A stretch of 64,000 nucleotides of DNA from Mycobacterium senriense (GTDB lineage: Bacteria > Actinomycetota > Actinomycetes > Mycobacteriales > Mycobacteriaceae). The stretch's first letter is position 1. Every line of letters starts with the position of its first letter. The translations under genes were made by a program, and so were the position numbers. Below, piece by piece: positions 1 to 8,222 of the stretch. Location: contig NZ_AP024828.1 in the NCBI RefSeq assembly GCF_019668465.1, positions 4,340,001-4,404,000 on the forward strand, read 5' to 3'. The notes beneath the pieces were generated by a model. That model did no database searches, was not told where the DNA came from, and saw nothing but the letters and a program-made list of their open reading frames with translations.

Positions 1-490
1 CGCCACTGAAACGACGGCCGGTGGTCATCGAGACGACGGCGGCGCGGGGCGTGAGTTTGGCTTGGATGAGCGCGGCCATGCCGGGGTTGAGCGGGATGCG
101 GATGTCGACCTCGGGAAAACAGAAGTACCCGCGATCGGCGCGCATCACGCGAAAGTCGTGCGCGACGGCCAGCATCGCGCCGGCGCCGAACGCGTGACCC
201 ACCACGGCGGCCGCGGTGGGCAGCGGCAGGGTCAGCATGCGTGCCAGCAGCTGGTGCACCCGGCCGATATACCACTGGCCCTGGTCGGTGTGAGCGCCCA
301 GCCATTCCAGATCCAGGCCGTTGGAGTAGAACTTGCCGACGGCGGTTGTGATCAGTCCCTGTGCGCCGTCGGAGACGGCTTGGTTGAGCGCATCCTCGAT
401 GTCATCCAGAAACCTAGGGGAGAAACGGTTCTCGTCCTCGCCTAAGCGGACGATGGCGATTTTGTCGGCGTAGTCCAATACCACTGTCAT
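1..490 (-). CDS. Enoyl-CoA hydratase/isomerase family protein, 3' end outside window
   Basis: Crotonase-fold acyl-CoA enzyme acting on 2- or 3-enoyl-CoA, probably in fatty-acid breakdown. About 163 residues are visible and the C-terminus runs off the left edge. The oxyanion-hole segments are recognisable: FYSNGLDLEW near residue 54 and GHAFGAGAML near residue 98, followed by the family segment YFCFPEVDIRIPL. The first segment resembles the short delta3,delta2-enoyl-CoA isomerase group more than classical hydratases, and the exact reaction is not settled. The ATG at 490 is preceded by a good Shine-Dalgarno sequence, CAGGAGGA. It lies 39 bp downstream of a TetR gene on the same strand and may be cotranscribed with it. 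Confidence 0.85.
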   Translation of the reverse strand, partial: MTVVLDYADKIAIVRLGEDENRFSPRFLDDIEDALNQAVSDGAQGLITTAVGKFYSNGLDLEWLGAHTDQGQWYIGRVHQLLARMLTLPLPTAAAVVGHAFGAGAMLAVAHDFRVMRADRGYFCFPEVDIRIPLNPGMAALIQAKLTPRAAVVSMTTGRRFSG

Positions 491-529
491 GCGTTCCTCC
501 TGAGTTGCGCTGGTAGTTAAGATGATTCG

Positions 530-1147
530 TCAGCCGCGCCGCTTTGGCGGTTGGGGCCCCACGGTCAGCACGGCGCGTACGGCCGCGTTCAGCTGCGCAC
601 GCGCCGTGGCACTCCCGAGCCGGTCCCGGCGCAGCAGCAGCGCGGTGGGCAGGTCGACGACACAGCTCGTTATCGCGTCCACCGCCGCGGCGTCCTTGCG
701 GTCCCAGACTGCGATGGCAAGCCGCACCATCAGCGCGACGAGAAGCTTGTCGAGTCGCCCCAGTTCATCGGCAATGTCGTCGGGAACGTCGTCGGCGAGC
801 ACTTCCTCGCGGCGTACGCGCAGCACGAGGGTCGATGAGCCGGGATACCGCTGGGCGAACACCGCCGCCGCGTCGGCGGCGGCGACCACGGCATCGATGG
901 GGCCTGCGCCGGCCAGTGCTTCGTCGGCCAACGAAGTCTGCACCGCCAAAAATCGCTGACCGGCCCGCAGCCAAGCCTGGCCCATCAGGCCGCCCCGTGA
1001 CGTAAACGTGTGATAGACAGCGCCGTTGGACATACCCACTGCCGCGCTGATCGCCCGGATGGTCACCGCGGTTGGGCCCGACCGCGCCACCAGCTCCTCG
1101 ACGGCGTCAAGCACAACGTCGCGATCGTGGACACGTGGGCGTGGCAT
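530..1147 (-). CDS. TetR family transcriptional regulator
   Basis: A 205-residue one-component repressor. The N-terminal helix-turn-helix spans about residues 25-50 (VTIRAISAAVGMSNGAVYHTF), followed by a variable all-helical ligand domain with no recognisable ligand signature. Length is normal for TetR. A large inverted repeat starts 6 bp upstream of its start codon and also lies upstream of the divergent COG0523 GTPase gene, so autoregulation and control of the neighbour are likely. The crotonase gene downstream may be in the same transcript, which would fit a regulator that senses an acyl-CoA or fatty acid. That last point is inference. Confidence 0.9.
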   Translation of the reverse strand: MPRPRVHDRDVVLDAVEELVARSGPTAVTIRAISAAVGMSNGAVYHTFTSRGGLMGQAWLRAGQRFLAVQTSLADEALAGAGPIDAVVAAADAAAVFAQRYPGSSTLVLRVRREEVLADDVPDDIADELGRLDKLLVALMVRLAIAVWDRKDAAAVDAITSCVVDLPTALLLRRDRLGSATARAQLNAAVRAVLTVGPQPPKRRG

Positions 1148-1153
1148 GCGGCC

Positions 1154-1183
1154 ACTATAACAGAGCGCATGCTCTGTTATAGT
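1154..1183. promoter_or_regulatory. Putative TetR operator, 13-bp perfect inverted repeat
   Basis: The arms ACTATAACAGAGC and GCTCTGTTATAGT are perfect reverse complements separated by GCAT. The element sits between the divergent TetR and COG0523 genes, 6 bp from the TetR start, which is where an autoregulatory operator is expected. The AT-rich arms contrast with the surrounding GC-rich DNA and may also hold promoter -10 elements in both directions. Confidence 0.8.
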
Positions 1184-1225
1184 CGGCCCGGGCCGCTGTC
1201 GGGCTTACCTATGCCTAATGGATGA

Positions 1226-2305
1226 ATGGGGACCATGAACGTACGCCCGTTAGCATCGGGTGTCCGGATAGCGATGTGGAGGGCAAGAGTTTTGGCTGCG
1301 ATACCCGTCATCGCGCTCACTGGCCATCTCGGAGCCGGCAAGACGACGCTGCTCAACCACCTGTTGCGGCATCCTGGCACGCGAATCGGTGTGGTGGTCA
1401 ACGACTTCGGGGATATCAACATCGACGCAGGTCTGGTCGCGGGCCAGGTCGACGAGCCGGCCTCGATAGCAGGAGGATGCATCTGCTGTCTGCCCGACGA
1501 CGGTGGGCTCGATGAAGCGCTGGTCAAGCTCGCCGACCCGGCCCGGGGCCTCGATGCCATCGTCGTCGAGGCCAGCGGTCTGGCCGACCCGGTGGCGATC
1601 GCGCGGATCATCGGCTTCAGTGAGATCCGCGGCGTCCGGGCGGGCGGGCTTGTCGATGTCATCGACGCCGTGAATCACTTCGACACCGTCGACTGCGGCG
1701 CATTGCCGCCGGTGCGCTACGGTGCGGCCTCGCTGATCGTGGTCAACAAGCTCGACCAGATTGCTGAGGATGAGCGGTCGGCAGTGGTGCAACGCGTCGC
1801 GCAACGGGCGGCACAACGCAATCCGCGCGTACATGTCGTCGGCGCCACGGGTGGCCGGATAGACCCGGGGTTACTCTTCGACGCGCCCGCCGCGCCCGGC
1901 CAGACTGGGCAGCTCTCGTTTCTAGATTTGGAGCCCGAGCACGACCACGACCACGTCCATGCCGATGCCGATGCCATCACCGTCAGCAGCACCGGTTGCG
2001 TCGACCCCGATGCCCTGCTCGATCTTCTCGAAGATCCACCGTCGCGGGTATTCAGGATGAAAGGCGTTGTGGCGGTGCGCCACCGCGCGACCGTCCGCGA
2101 CTACGTCGTCAACCTGGTGGGCAGCGCGATCGATATCGGGAAGACACCGCCGGGGGTCGCGGCCAATTGTCTGGTGGCGATCGGGATGCATCTCGACATC
2201 GACGGCGTCCGTGCGCGGCTCGACGACGCGCTGCAGCCGGCGTCCGGGCCGGCGTCGGCGCAGGCGCTACGGCGACTACAGAGGTACCGGCGGTTCGGCG
2301 GGTGA
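1226..2305 (+). CDS. CobW/COG0523 family GTP-binding metal-handling protein
   Basis: G3E-family P-loop GTPase of the COG0523 group, which delivers or inserts metals, often zinc. It shows the Walker A motif GHLGAGKTT (residues 33-41), the family metal-binding GGCICC motif near residue 83, a G4-type NKLD, and a histidine/aspartate-rich stretch ([12 protein letters not shown], about residue 235) typical of metal chaperones. The C-terminal CobW_C domain is present. The start is uncertain. ATG 1226 is used here, but homologues usually begin just before [10 protein letters not shown], and an in-frame TTG at 1292 has a GGAGGG sequence at 1278-1283. It is divergent from the TetR gene and probably shares its operator. 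Metal and client are unknown. Confidence 0.85.
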   Translation: MGTMNVRPLASGVRIAMWRARVLAAIPVIALTGHLGAGKTTLLNHLLRHPGTRIGVVVNDFGDINIDAGLVAGQVDEPASIAGGCICCLPDDGGLDEALVKLADPARGLDAIVVEASGLADPVAIARIIGFSEIRGVRAGGLVDVIDAVNHFDTVDCGALPPVRYGAASLIVVNKLDQIAEDERSAVVQRVAQRAAQRNPRVHVVGATGGRIDPGLLFDAPAAPGQTGQLSFLDLEPEHDHDHVHADADAITVSSTGCVDPDALLDLLEDPPSRVFRMKGVVAVRHRATVRDYVVNLVGSAIDIGKTPPGVAANCLVAIGMHLDIDGVRARLDDALQPASGPASAQALRRLQRYRRFGG

Positions 2306-2331
2306 GAAGGTATCCGGCAAGATACGTCGTG

Positions 2332-3159
2332 ATGCCATCTTCGCTGGGCGACGTGCTTGCCACCTTGGAGCTCGAGAGGGTGGACCAGTGGGTCTTCGTC
2401 GGGCAGCAATTACCTGCACCCGCCAACCACATTCTCGGCGGTCACATCTCCGCTCAGGCTTTGTTGGCGGCAAGCCACACCGCGCCGGGTCGCACCCCGC
2501 ACAGCGTCCACACGTACTTCCTGCGGCCCGGCGATTCGCGTCAGCCGGTGGACTTCGAGGTCGTCGACCTCCAGGAAGGCCGGACGTTTTCGGCGCGACG
2601 GGTCACTGCCCGCCAGGAAGGCAAGATTCTGATGGAGGCGATGTCGTCGTTCAAGGTCGCCGATTCCGCGCCCACTCAGGTCGTCTATCAACCACCCATG
2701 CCGGAGGCTTGCGGCCCGGAGTCCCTGCCGTGGGTTGCGCCGCATCTGGCGGAGTCCGCCGAGAGCGCCCCAGGGCGGTGGTCGAGCCTGCGCTGGTTCG
2801 AGCGCCGCATCATCGACACCGACGTCGCGCCACCTGCACGGGCGCCGATGTGGTGGCGGCCCGACGGCGAGGTTCCCGACGATCCGGCGCTCACCGCCAG
2901 CCTGGTGGCGTACCTGTCGGCGGTGACGTTGACCGAACCGGCATACGCCGCACGCGGTGGTGTTGGGGCGTCGGCTCAGCGTGATCATTCGGTGTGGTTC
3001 CACGCGCCGGCCGCGTTGTCGGACTGGCTTCTTTACGATCGCTCGTCGCCGAGTAGCGCGGGTTCGCTGGCACTGGCGAGCGGGACGATGTTCAACCGCA
3101 GCGGCGATCTGGTCTGCACGGTCAAACAAGAGATGTACTTCCCGCCGCACACCGGCTGA
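2332..3159 (+). CDS. Acyl-CoA thioesterase II (TesB family)
   Basis: Double-hotdog thioesterase of 275 residues that hydrolyses acyl-CoA to free fatty acid and CoA. Family signatures are visible: GGHISAQALLAA near residue 36, HSVHTYFLRPGD near residue 57, the GRTFSARRVTARQEGK segment, and the second-hotdog DHSVWFHAP and ALASGTMFNRSGDLVCTVKQE near the C-terminus. The ATG at 2332 fits the usual N-terminus (LGDVLATLELERVD), with a GTG immediately before it. It follows the COG0523 gene by 26 bp on the same strand and could be cotranscribed, although no functional link is obvious. Confidence 0.9.
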   Translation: MPSSLGDVLATLELERVDQWVFVGQQLPAPANHILGGHISAQALLAASHTAPGRTPHSVHTYFLRPGDSRQPVDFEVVDLQEGRTFSARRVTARQEGKILMEAMSSFKVADSAPTQVVYQPPMPEACGPESLPWVAPHLAESAESAPGRWSSLRWFERRIIDTDVAPPARAPMWWRPDGEVPDDPALTASLVAYLSAVTLTEPAYAARGGVGASAQRDHSVWFHAPAALSDWLLYDRSSPSSAGSLALASGTMFNRSGDLVCTVKQEMYFPPHTG

Positions 3160-3232
3160 GACTCCGCCTCGGGGGTTGCATCGCGCTAGGCCGGCAACCA
3201 TTAGCCCGTCATCAAAGACCCTGTCCCACAAA

Positions 3233-3256
3233 GATATTCGTCACAGTGACGTATTG
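3233..3256. repeat. 24-bp direct repeat, copy 1, with CGTCACAGTGACG core
   Basis: This 24-bp sequence is identical to positions 3981-4004. Its centre is the palindrome CGTCAC-A-GTGACG. The two copies bracket the DUF6400/zinc-ribbon gene pair in the same orientation. Related half-sites (GTGACGAATGTC at 3378-3389 and GTGACGTAGG at 3401-3410) lie in the gap between this copy and the first gene. A regulator-binding site is more likely than a transposon end. The remaining gap (3160-3480) shows nothing else. Confidence 0.7.
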
Positions 3257-3480
3257 CGGGCGATAGGCGGGGAGGGGGAGTAGGGGGCGCGGACCGGCTT
3301 CGAGCGTGCGGGAACCTGGCGCCCGTGTCGTCGCCGTCGCGCCGCGGCCGCTGAATTGTCGGTGGTCAGCACCGAGTGTGACGAATGTCAACCGGCAACC
3401 GTGACGTAGGTCATAGACCTATCAGCGTCAATAAGGTCATCCTGATTTCTTCGTTTGCGTATCTAATGGCTGGGAGCACG

Positions 3481-3711
3481 ATGGCCGACCTCGACTTTGC
3501 CTACGATCTGACCCTCGACGAGGCGCGTAGGCGCAGCGCCATGTTCGAAGCGATGGGTGACGACTGGGACCCCATTGCTGTGCTGAGCGAGGAAGATCGG
3601 GCGTACGACATGCTGTACTCGAATCTCGATGAGGAGCAGCAGCGGGTCTACGACGAGTTGGTCCGCGCCGGCGTTCTTCCCGAACGGACGGCTGCTCGTG
3701 CTACCGATTGA
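3481..3711 (+). CDS. DUF6400-like small acidic protein
   Basis: A 76-residue acidic, probably cytosolic protein beginning MADLDFAYDLTLDEARRR. It looks like a family of small actinobacterial proteins of unknown function, assigned here from memory as DUF6400. It has no membrane segment, cysteine or catalytic motif. The start at 3481 has GGGAG just upstream, and a longer in-frame opening to 3385 lacks similarity to the rest. The next gene starts inside its last codons at 3698, so the two are probably translationally coupled. Possible regulator half-sites lie in the 100 bp upstream. Function is unknown. Confidence 0.7.
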   Translation: MADLDFAYDLTLDEARRRSAMFEAMGDDWDPIAVLSEEDRAYDMLYSNLDEEQQRVYDELVRAGVLPERTAARATD

Positions 3712-3940
3712 TCCGACCGCGGATCGCGGCCGTCGCGCATGGTTGCCATGCCCGCGCTGCGATCACCGCGCCGAGTGTGGTGATTGTCGGAGCAGTCGCA
3801 ACTGCGATACGCACTGGCAGTATCTGCTGAGCAACAGAGGCACCCTGGTGCATCTGCAGTGCTCGGATTGCGGCCATCTCTGGTCGACCGACACGCACCG
3901 TCGCACGCGCCCCAGGTCGTGGAGGCACAAGCCGAACTAA
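3698..3940 (+). CDS. Small zinc-ribbon-like protein
   Basis: An 80-residue cysteine-rich protein starting at GTG 3698 and overlapping the preceding gene by 14 bp. Cysteines occur as CPRCDH...CGDC...NCDTH and then CSDCGHLW, consistent with one or two zinc-binding knuckles. No enzyme motif is present. Coupling to the DUF6400-like gene suggests that the two proteins act together, perhaps in a stress or redox response, but this is only an inference from position. The GTG start is chosen because codons upstream of it read through the neighbour in another frame. Confidence 0.6.
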   Translation: MLPIDPTADRGRRAWLPCPRCDHRAECGDCRSSRNCDTHWQYLLSNRGTLVHLQCSDCGHLWSTDTHRRTRPRSWRHKPN

Positions 3941-3980
3941 CGCCGGCCAACACCGCGTCTCAACACCCCTGCGCCGCAAC

Positions 3981-4004
3981 GATATTCGTCACAGTGACGT
4001 ATTG
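3981..4004. repeat. 24-bp direct repeat, copy 2
   Basis: Exact second copy of the element at 3233-3256, 748 bp away, lying 41 bp after the zinc-ribbon stop codon. Similarity stops abruptly at both ends of the 24 bp. It has the same CGTCAC-A-GTGACG palindromic core. Confidence 0.7.
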
Positions 4005-4425
4005 ATCCCTGTACCGCCCTGACGGCGGAAGGGGTAAGCGGCCGCCCGTTCTAGGCGAAACCGGTCCATCGGTGGTCGGCGCTTGAGCTCATCGCGCCGC
4101 CATTGCCCCGCGACGGCAGCCCGTCGATGACGCTTATCCTCGGCGTCAGGTGAGACCGTACGGAGGTGACGCGACAGCGTAAAACGGCAGGTCACCGGCC
4201 CAGGACGGCGTGAGCTCGCAATAGCTTTGTGCCGATAAGCGACATTATGTCAACTTAAGTACGCCGCGTTCATCGGATGAATCACCCCGGCGACCCCCTG
4301 CTGAGCATCAATCGCCGTACCCAATTGCCGAACCGGAATCGTTGGCCACGGGTGGCACGAAGACATCGGTGAAGAGGTCGCTCTCTCCACTTCGAGTTCA
4401 AGTTCAGGCCGCAACCTCCTGCTCT

Positions 4426-4712
4426 GACAACCATGCCGTTCGAATCGAGCTCGATCCCGTTCTCATCGGTCACGCTGCGCTCTGACGCGCGGGAAACATG
4501 TGGTCGGCTGTCTCGTGGCCGTCGGATAGATCCGCAAGCGCCCAGGCGAAGGAAGTCTTGATTGTGCCGTTGGGTGCGTAGATCGTTACTACATCGCGCA
4601 CGAATGGGCCGGTAGCGTAACCCAGGCTGACGGCGCGCAAGAATGTCGCGCAAGAAATGTTCTGACGGTCCTGCCTCTCATATTTTTTGTAGATTGGTCG
4701 AGAAATACGCAC
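4426..4712 (-). pseudogene. Remnant of an AAA-type ATPase N-terminus, frameshifted
   Basis: Reading the minus strand, one frame gives VTIYAPNGTIKTSFAWALADLSDGHE...DHMFP, which matches the N-terminal P-loop region of AAA_13/RloC-like ATPases (APNGxGKS-type loop, here with the glycine before the lysine changed to isoleucine). The reading then shifts frame near 4480 and continues as SVTDENGIELDSNGMVV, which is the next block expected in such proteins. No further match is seen, so the gene is truncated and dead. Such ATPases often belong to phage defence or RNA-processing systems. The wider gap (4005-4876) shows no intact gene. Confidence 0.55.
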
Positions 4713-4744
4713 GGATCGAATACGCAGGGCTACCGGTGATCTAG
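4694..4744 (+). pseudogene. Short coding remnant EKYARIEYAGLPV, copy A
   Basis: The plus strand reads LVEKYARIEYAGLPVI followed by a stop. A near-match (EQYAKTEYAGLPVN) lies at 7863-7904. The nucleotide differences fall largely on third codon positions, which suggests two decayed copies of related coding sequence. The parent family is not recognised. Confidence 0.3.
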
Positions 4745-4876
4745 TCGGTTCGCGCGCGGCTTTCGAGGCCCTAAACGGTCGAAACGGTCACCGCTCGATA
4801 TCCATTTGGAAACGCACCCGTGTTTCGGCTGGCACAGGCCTATCGGCAACTGCAGTCACCTCGTTAACATCGCGCG

Positions 4877-5707
4877 ATGCACGATTTGCCTCCAACGGCA
4901 AGCGATGTGCGATTGCGCACGGTTTCCCGGCGCGACGCGCTGCGTTACGCCACCGCGTTGGCCGGTCTGGGTGCCGTATCGGTAGCCTGCGGCACGCATA
5001 CGGCGGCCGCCGCTTCTCCTCCTCAACTGATCGACTTTGCCGCGCGCCAGATTCCGGCGCAGGAGATCCGAGCTGCCGGCTATAGCGGGGTGGTCAATTA
5101 CGTCTCGCTGTCACGCCCTGGCTCGTCTTTTGGGGCCAAGCCAATCACTCGGTCCTACGCCGACTCATTGAAAGCCGCGGGCTTGGTGATCGTGAGTAAC
5201 TACCAATACGGCAAGCCAGGTGGGTCGGCACCGTCCGACTTCACGCGGGGCTACGTCGGCGGCATCGCGGACGCGCGCACCGCTTGGCAGCTGCACACCG
5301 CGGCTGGCGGCGGCGAGGGTGCGCCGATTTTCTTCACGATCGACGAAGGCATCAACCGCGACACCTGGAATCGCTTCGCGCTGCAGTGGTTTCGGGGAAT
5401 CAACTCGGTTCTCGGCGTTCAACGCACCGGAGTCTACGGGGGCATCGATGTGTGCCAGTGGGCCGCGACCGATGGGGTTATCGGGTCTTCGAGCACAGCT
5501 GGCCGCCGGTGGGCCTGGCAAACTCGCGCGTGGTCCGGCAATCGGGTCCACCCCGCCGCTGTTCTCTACCAGCGCGTCGTGAGCACCGCGTCCAATCCCG
5601 GCCCACGGGTCGGCGGACTCGAAGTCGACGTCAACGATGTCCTAGCGCCCGATTGCGGCCAGTGGGACCTCCATCGGTCGAGTTATCCGAATGGCGATGT
5701 GCGATAG
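4877..5707 (+). CDS. Tat-exported DUF1906 glycoside-hydrolase-like protein (Rv2525c type)
   Basis: A 276-residue secreted protein. The N-terminus has a twin-arginine motif (VSRRDALRY, residues 17-25) followed by a hydrophobic stretch and a cysteine at about residue 38, so export by Tat is expected. From residue about 50 it follows the DUF1906 TIM-barrel domain (LIDFAARQIPAQEIRAAGYSGVVNY, then IFFTIDEG near residue 150 and a GVYGG segment). M. tuberculosis Rv2525c has the same architecture and affects the cell envelope. It probably acts on or binds cell-wall polysaccharide, with substrate unknown. The gene stands alone between a gene-poor stretch and an SDR gene. Confidence 0.85.
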   Translation: MHDLPPTASDVRLRTVSRRDALRYATALAGLGAVSVACGTHTAAAASPPQLIDFAARQIPAQEIRAAGYSGVVNYVSLSRPGSSFGAKPITRSYADSLKAAGLVIVSNYQYGKPGGSAPSDFTRGYVGGIADARTAWQLHTAAGGGEGAPIFFTIDEGINRDTWNRFALQWFRGINSVLGVQRTGVYGGIDVCQWAATDGVIGSSSTAGRRWAWQTRAWSGNRVHPAAVLYQRVVSTASNPGPRVGGLEVDVNDVLAPDCGQWDLHRSSYPNGDVR

Positions 5708-5855
5708 GTCCGATCTCTCCCCCAGTCGGAGTGAGACACCGCCGCCAGTCTGAACGAGAATCCCCCGAGTGTTGAGTTAGTTTTCCGTGCGCCCTTTTTA
5801 ACACCGTCATCTATTCCGGTAGTTGCGGCTCGAAAGCGATGTACGGAACCGCCGT

Positions 5856-6479
5856 TCACCACAGGATGACGGGTGTGCGTCGCAACCAGGCGTCGCTCGT
5901 CAGTTGCTCGACCACGAACTGCGCGACATCGGCGCGCGCTATCTTGCCGCCGTGGACGCCTGCGAGGTCGGTGGTGGCCCGCATGCGGCCACGTGGTGAG
6001 CCGTTGGTAAGCATGGCGGGGCGGATAACAACCCAGTCCAACGCACTGGCGCGGATCGCGGCCTCTTGGCGCTCCTTGTCCTTATAGGCGCGGCCGAGCA
6101 GCAACGGCTGGAACAGCCGGTCGAAGACGAAGCCGCCGTGGTAGCGACTGTCGCCGACGCCGAGCGCGGAGATACAGATTAGACGGCGCACGCCGGCGCG
6201 GGTCATCGCCGAGACGAGGGCTCGGGTCGCGACGGTCAGCAGGTCGACCTCGCGCAAGCCCATACCGGTGCCCAACGCGCTGACGACGGCATCGCAGCCG
6301 TCCAACGCGCGCGCGAGGGTCCCCTCGTCGCGGACATCGCCCTCGATCACCTCGGCGCCCGGCAGATCAGAGCGCGCCTTCGCACGGACCAGCGCCACTA
6401 CGTAGTGACCGCTGGCCGTGGCGTCGCGGACGATCAGTCGACCGGTTGCGCCGGTTGCCCCCAAAACCAGAATCTTCAT
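5856..6479 (-). CDS. NAD(P)-binding atypical SDR (NmrA/YwnB-like)
   Basis: A 207-residue Rossmann protein. The nucleotide-binding motif GATGATGRL lies at residues 7-15, the segment AVVSALGTG follows near residue 65, and there is no classical YxxxK pair. This is typical of atypical extended SDRs that bind NAD(P)H as reductases or sensors. Several such proteins are induced with HxlR regulators under redox or electrophile stress. It is divergent from an HxlR gene, and the shared 134-bp intergenic region carries two strong operators, so it is probably the regulated target. The ATG at 6479 is preceded by AGGAGAG. Confidence 0.85.
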   Translation of the reverse strand: MKILVLGATGATGRLIVRDATASGHYVVALVRAKARSDLPGAEVIEGDVRDEGTLARALDGCDAVVSALGTGMGLREVDLLTVATRALVSAMTRAGVRRLICISALGVGDSRYHGGFVFDRLFQPLLLGRAYKDKERQEAAIRASALDWVVIRPAMLTNGSPRGRMRATTDLAGVHGGKIARADVAQFVVEQLTSDAWLRRTPVILW

Positions 6480-6511
6480 GCATTCTCTCCTAACGCACGA
6501 TGGTCTACGTG

Positions 6512-6544
6512 TTAGACCTGGTCTATCTTCTAGACCAGGTCTAA
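6512..6544. promoter_or_regulatory. Putative HxlR double operator
   Basis: Arms TTAGACCTGGTCTA and TAGACCAGGTCTAA are perfect reverse complements separated by TCTTC. Each arm is itself a 13-bp palindrome (TAGACC-T-GGTCTA and TAGACC-A-GGTCTA) centred 18 bp apart, so two dimers could bind adjacent faces. It lies between divergent SDR and HxlR genes. An additional TGGTCTA half-site begins at 6501. Confidence 0.85.
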
Positions 6545-6613
6545 TATATGGACCCTGAGGCTGCGCCGTAAGGAGGCAGTTATTTGTAACCAGGTGAGAT
6601 CAAGGGAACCCGT

Positions 6614-7045
6614 ATGAACTCCGTGAACTCCGCAGTGAGCGCGATCGAGCGTTTCAGCCGATACCAATCCGACGACGCCGAGTCGGTAGGACCCGTGTAT
6701 TGCCCGGTGCGCGACGTGCTCGACCGCATTGGCGACAAGTGGAGCATCCTCATGATCATGACCCTTGCGGCGCGACCCCAGCGCTTCAGCGAGCTTCACC
6801 GAGCTATTCGCGACATCTCCAAGCGCATGCTCACCCAGACGCTGCGCGATTTGGAGCGAGACGGACTGATCACCCGCCATGTCTTTCCGACCAAGCCGCC
6901 GAGCGTTGAATATCGCCTCTCCCCGCTGGGCGAATCCCTCCTCGAGCCGATGGCGAGCCTCATCGATTGGGCCGACACCCGTTATTCCGATATCCATGAG
7001 GCGCGTGCCCGCTTCGACGGCGCACTGTGTGATCTGGCACGTTAA
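6614..7045 (+). CDS. HxlR family transcriptional regulator
   Basis: A 143-residue winged-helix regulator. The family signature is clear: [22 protein letters not shown] (about residues 34-55) with the redox-sensing-type cysteine near the N-terminus, then [30 protein letters not shown] as the recognition region. HxlR proteins often respond to electrophiles or formaldehyde through that cysteine. It is divergent from an NAD(P)-binding SDR gene and has a double palindromic operator between them, so it is very likely that it controls that gene and itself. ATG 6614 follows a long leader, with GGGAA nearby. Confidence 0.9.
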   Translation: MNSVNSAVSAIERFSRYQSDDAESVGPVYCPVRDVLDRIGDKWSILMIMTLAARPQRFSELHRAIRDISKRMLTQTLRDLERDGLITRHVFPTKPPSVEYRLSPLGESLLEPMASLIDWADTRYSDIHEARARFDGALCDLAR

Positions 7046-7054
7046 TACACGTTT

Positions 7055-7078
7055 AGCCTCGATTTTTCGGGGCTTTCT
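7055..7078 (+). terminator. Putative hairpin terminator after HxlR gene
   Basis: AGCCTCGA-TTTT-TCGGGGCT can form an 8-bp stem (one G-T pair) with a four-base loop, followed by TTCT. It starts 10 bp after the HxlR stop codon. Confidence 0.5.
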
Positions 7079-7195
7079 GCACATCTACATACGTTGTGCT
7101 GCAGCACCTTTCAAACTACTCGGCCATGCCGATGAGTTTAGTGCGGTCTGCCCGAATTCTCTCGTGTGGCTTAAGGCGACGCGCCGAATCCGCTG

Positions 7196-7441
7196 CTAAC
7201 CCATTGTCAAGATCGCGCCCGTGGCGACGCCGATCACCGCCAAGAGGGCTACTAAAATCACCGTGATCGCCGCGCGCACGATCTCTTCTTCCGTGAGTCG
7301 CCAGCGCGGCTTCAATTCGGCGAGAATGGTGTCCCCTCGACAGGCCATCGCGTTCAGTTTTGCGACCGCCAAAAGGACATCGTCATGCCCGTGAGCCGCG
7401 TCTGTCTCGACTGGGTCGTGCGCGGCGGTTGCAGTGGTCAT
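7196..7441 (-). CDS. Small single-pass membrane protein, unknown function
   Basis: An 81-residue protein. Residues 1-55 are soluble and histidine/alanine-rich, with MACRGDTILAELKPRWRLTEEEIVRAA, and residues about 57-80 form a hydrophobic helix (TVILVALLAVIGVATGAIL) close to the C-terminus. No family is recognised. There is a GGG-rich sequence upstream of the ATG at 7441, but it is not a strong ribosome-binding site. The gene is isolated between an HxlR gene and a long gene-poor stretch, so it could be spurious, although the membrane helix at the end of an acidic domain is a realistic design. Confidence 0.5.
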   Translation of the reverse strand: MTTATAAHDPVETDAAHGHDDVLLAVAKLNAMACRGDTILAELKPRWRLTEEEIVRAAITVILVALLAVIGVATGAILTMG

Positions 7442-7862
7442 GTCAGCCCCCAGGCTTGCGGACGCCGATAGGCGCTATTGAAGGTCGAAAGCTTCGGCCT
7501 TCTCGTATATCCGAAGATACAAGTGCGAGATCACGATTGCGGTAACGATCCTTAACAGTCACAGCACACAGTCGTGCTCCCGCACTGCGTTTGAGATCTT
7601 GTCAACGCAGCTAGCGGTTGGTTCCAGACCCCGACGTCCTACATAGAGTGAGCCGATGTCCTCAGTTACAGGGTATGTCGAGCTGACCAGCTTCCTTCGC
7701 TTTAACCAGATCGCACACCTCGACCCACTGCGTGAGAAGGCTTATGGCCGATAATCTTTCGGCGCCCTGGTGTGCCGTGATCTCCGTCAGGTGATGTGTT
7801 AAAGGGTTACGAATTGCCAATTGCAACGCCGGCCCGTCCTCTCCCCCGGCGACGTCGTGCCG

Positions 7863-7904
7863 GAGCAATATGCAAAAACCGAATATGCCGGGTTACCAGT
7901 AAAC
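7863..7904 (+). pseudogene. Short coding remnant EQYAKTEYAGLPV, copy B, in a gene-poor stretch
   Basis: Matches the plus-strand remnant at 4694-4744 in 10 of 14 residues with mainly silent base changes. The surrounding gap (7442-8222) contains no intact gene that I can support. A short open frame MSSVTGYVELTSFLRF starts at 7656 but ends after 32 codons. Confidence 0.3.
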
Positions 7905-8222
7905 CTCAGCTTGTTCGTTATCACACTGCGCGCCAAGCGCTTTCATAGCAGGTTCGCACGGCCCTCGGTGGCTGGCGGTGGTGGCCCATAGGCCATGCCA
8001 GTGATCGATCTTCGTTGCCCATCCCTGCCTATGTCTTGCCCCTTCGGAAGGGGCCAGCACGATGCACAAGGCGCCCTGCCATCGCAAACCGCAGGCCGAG
8101 CAAATGTGCGCGCCTGTGCGCTCGCTCTACCTGTGTCGAGCACGGGAGCGTTTTGAGCCGCCGCTGTTCGGGTACACGACGCCCACAATTGTGACCGCAG
8201 GGGCGCGAAGTTAGCAGGGCGA

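Noticed and set aside
4282..4653. A 123-codon minus-strand frame as an intact gene
   Set aside because: Only the piece SVTDENGIELDSNGMVV makes sense, and it is the continuation of the ATPase remnant from another frame; the rest is noise.
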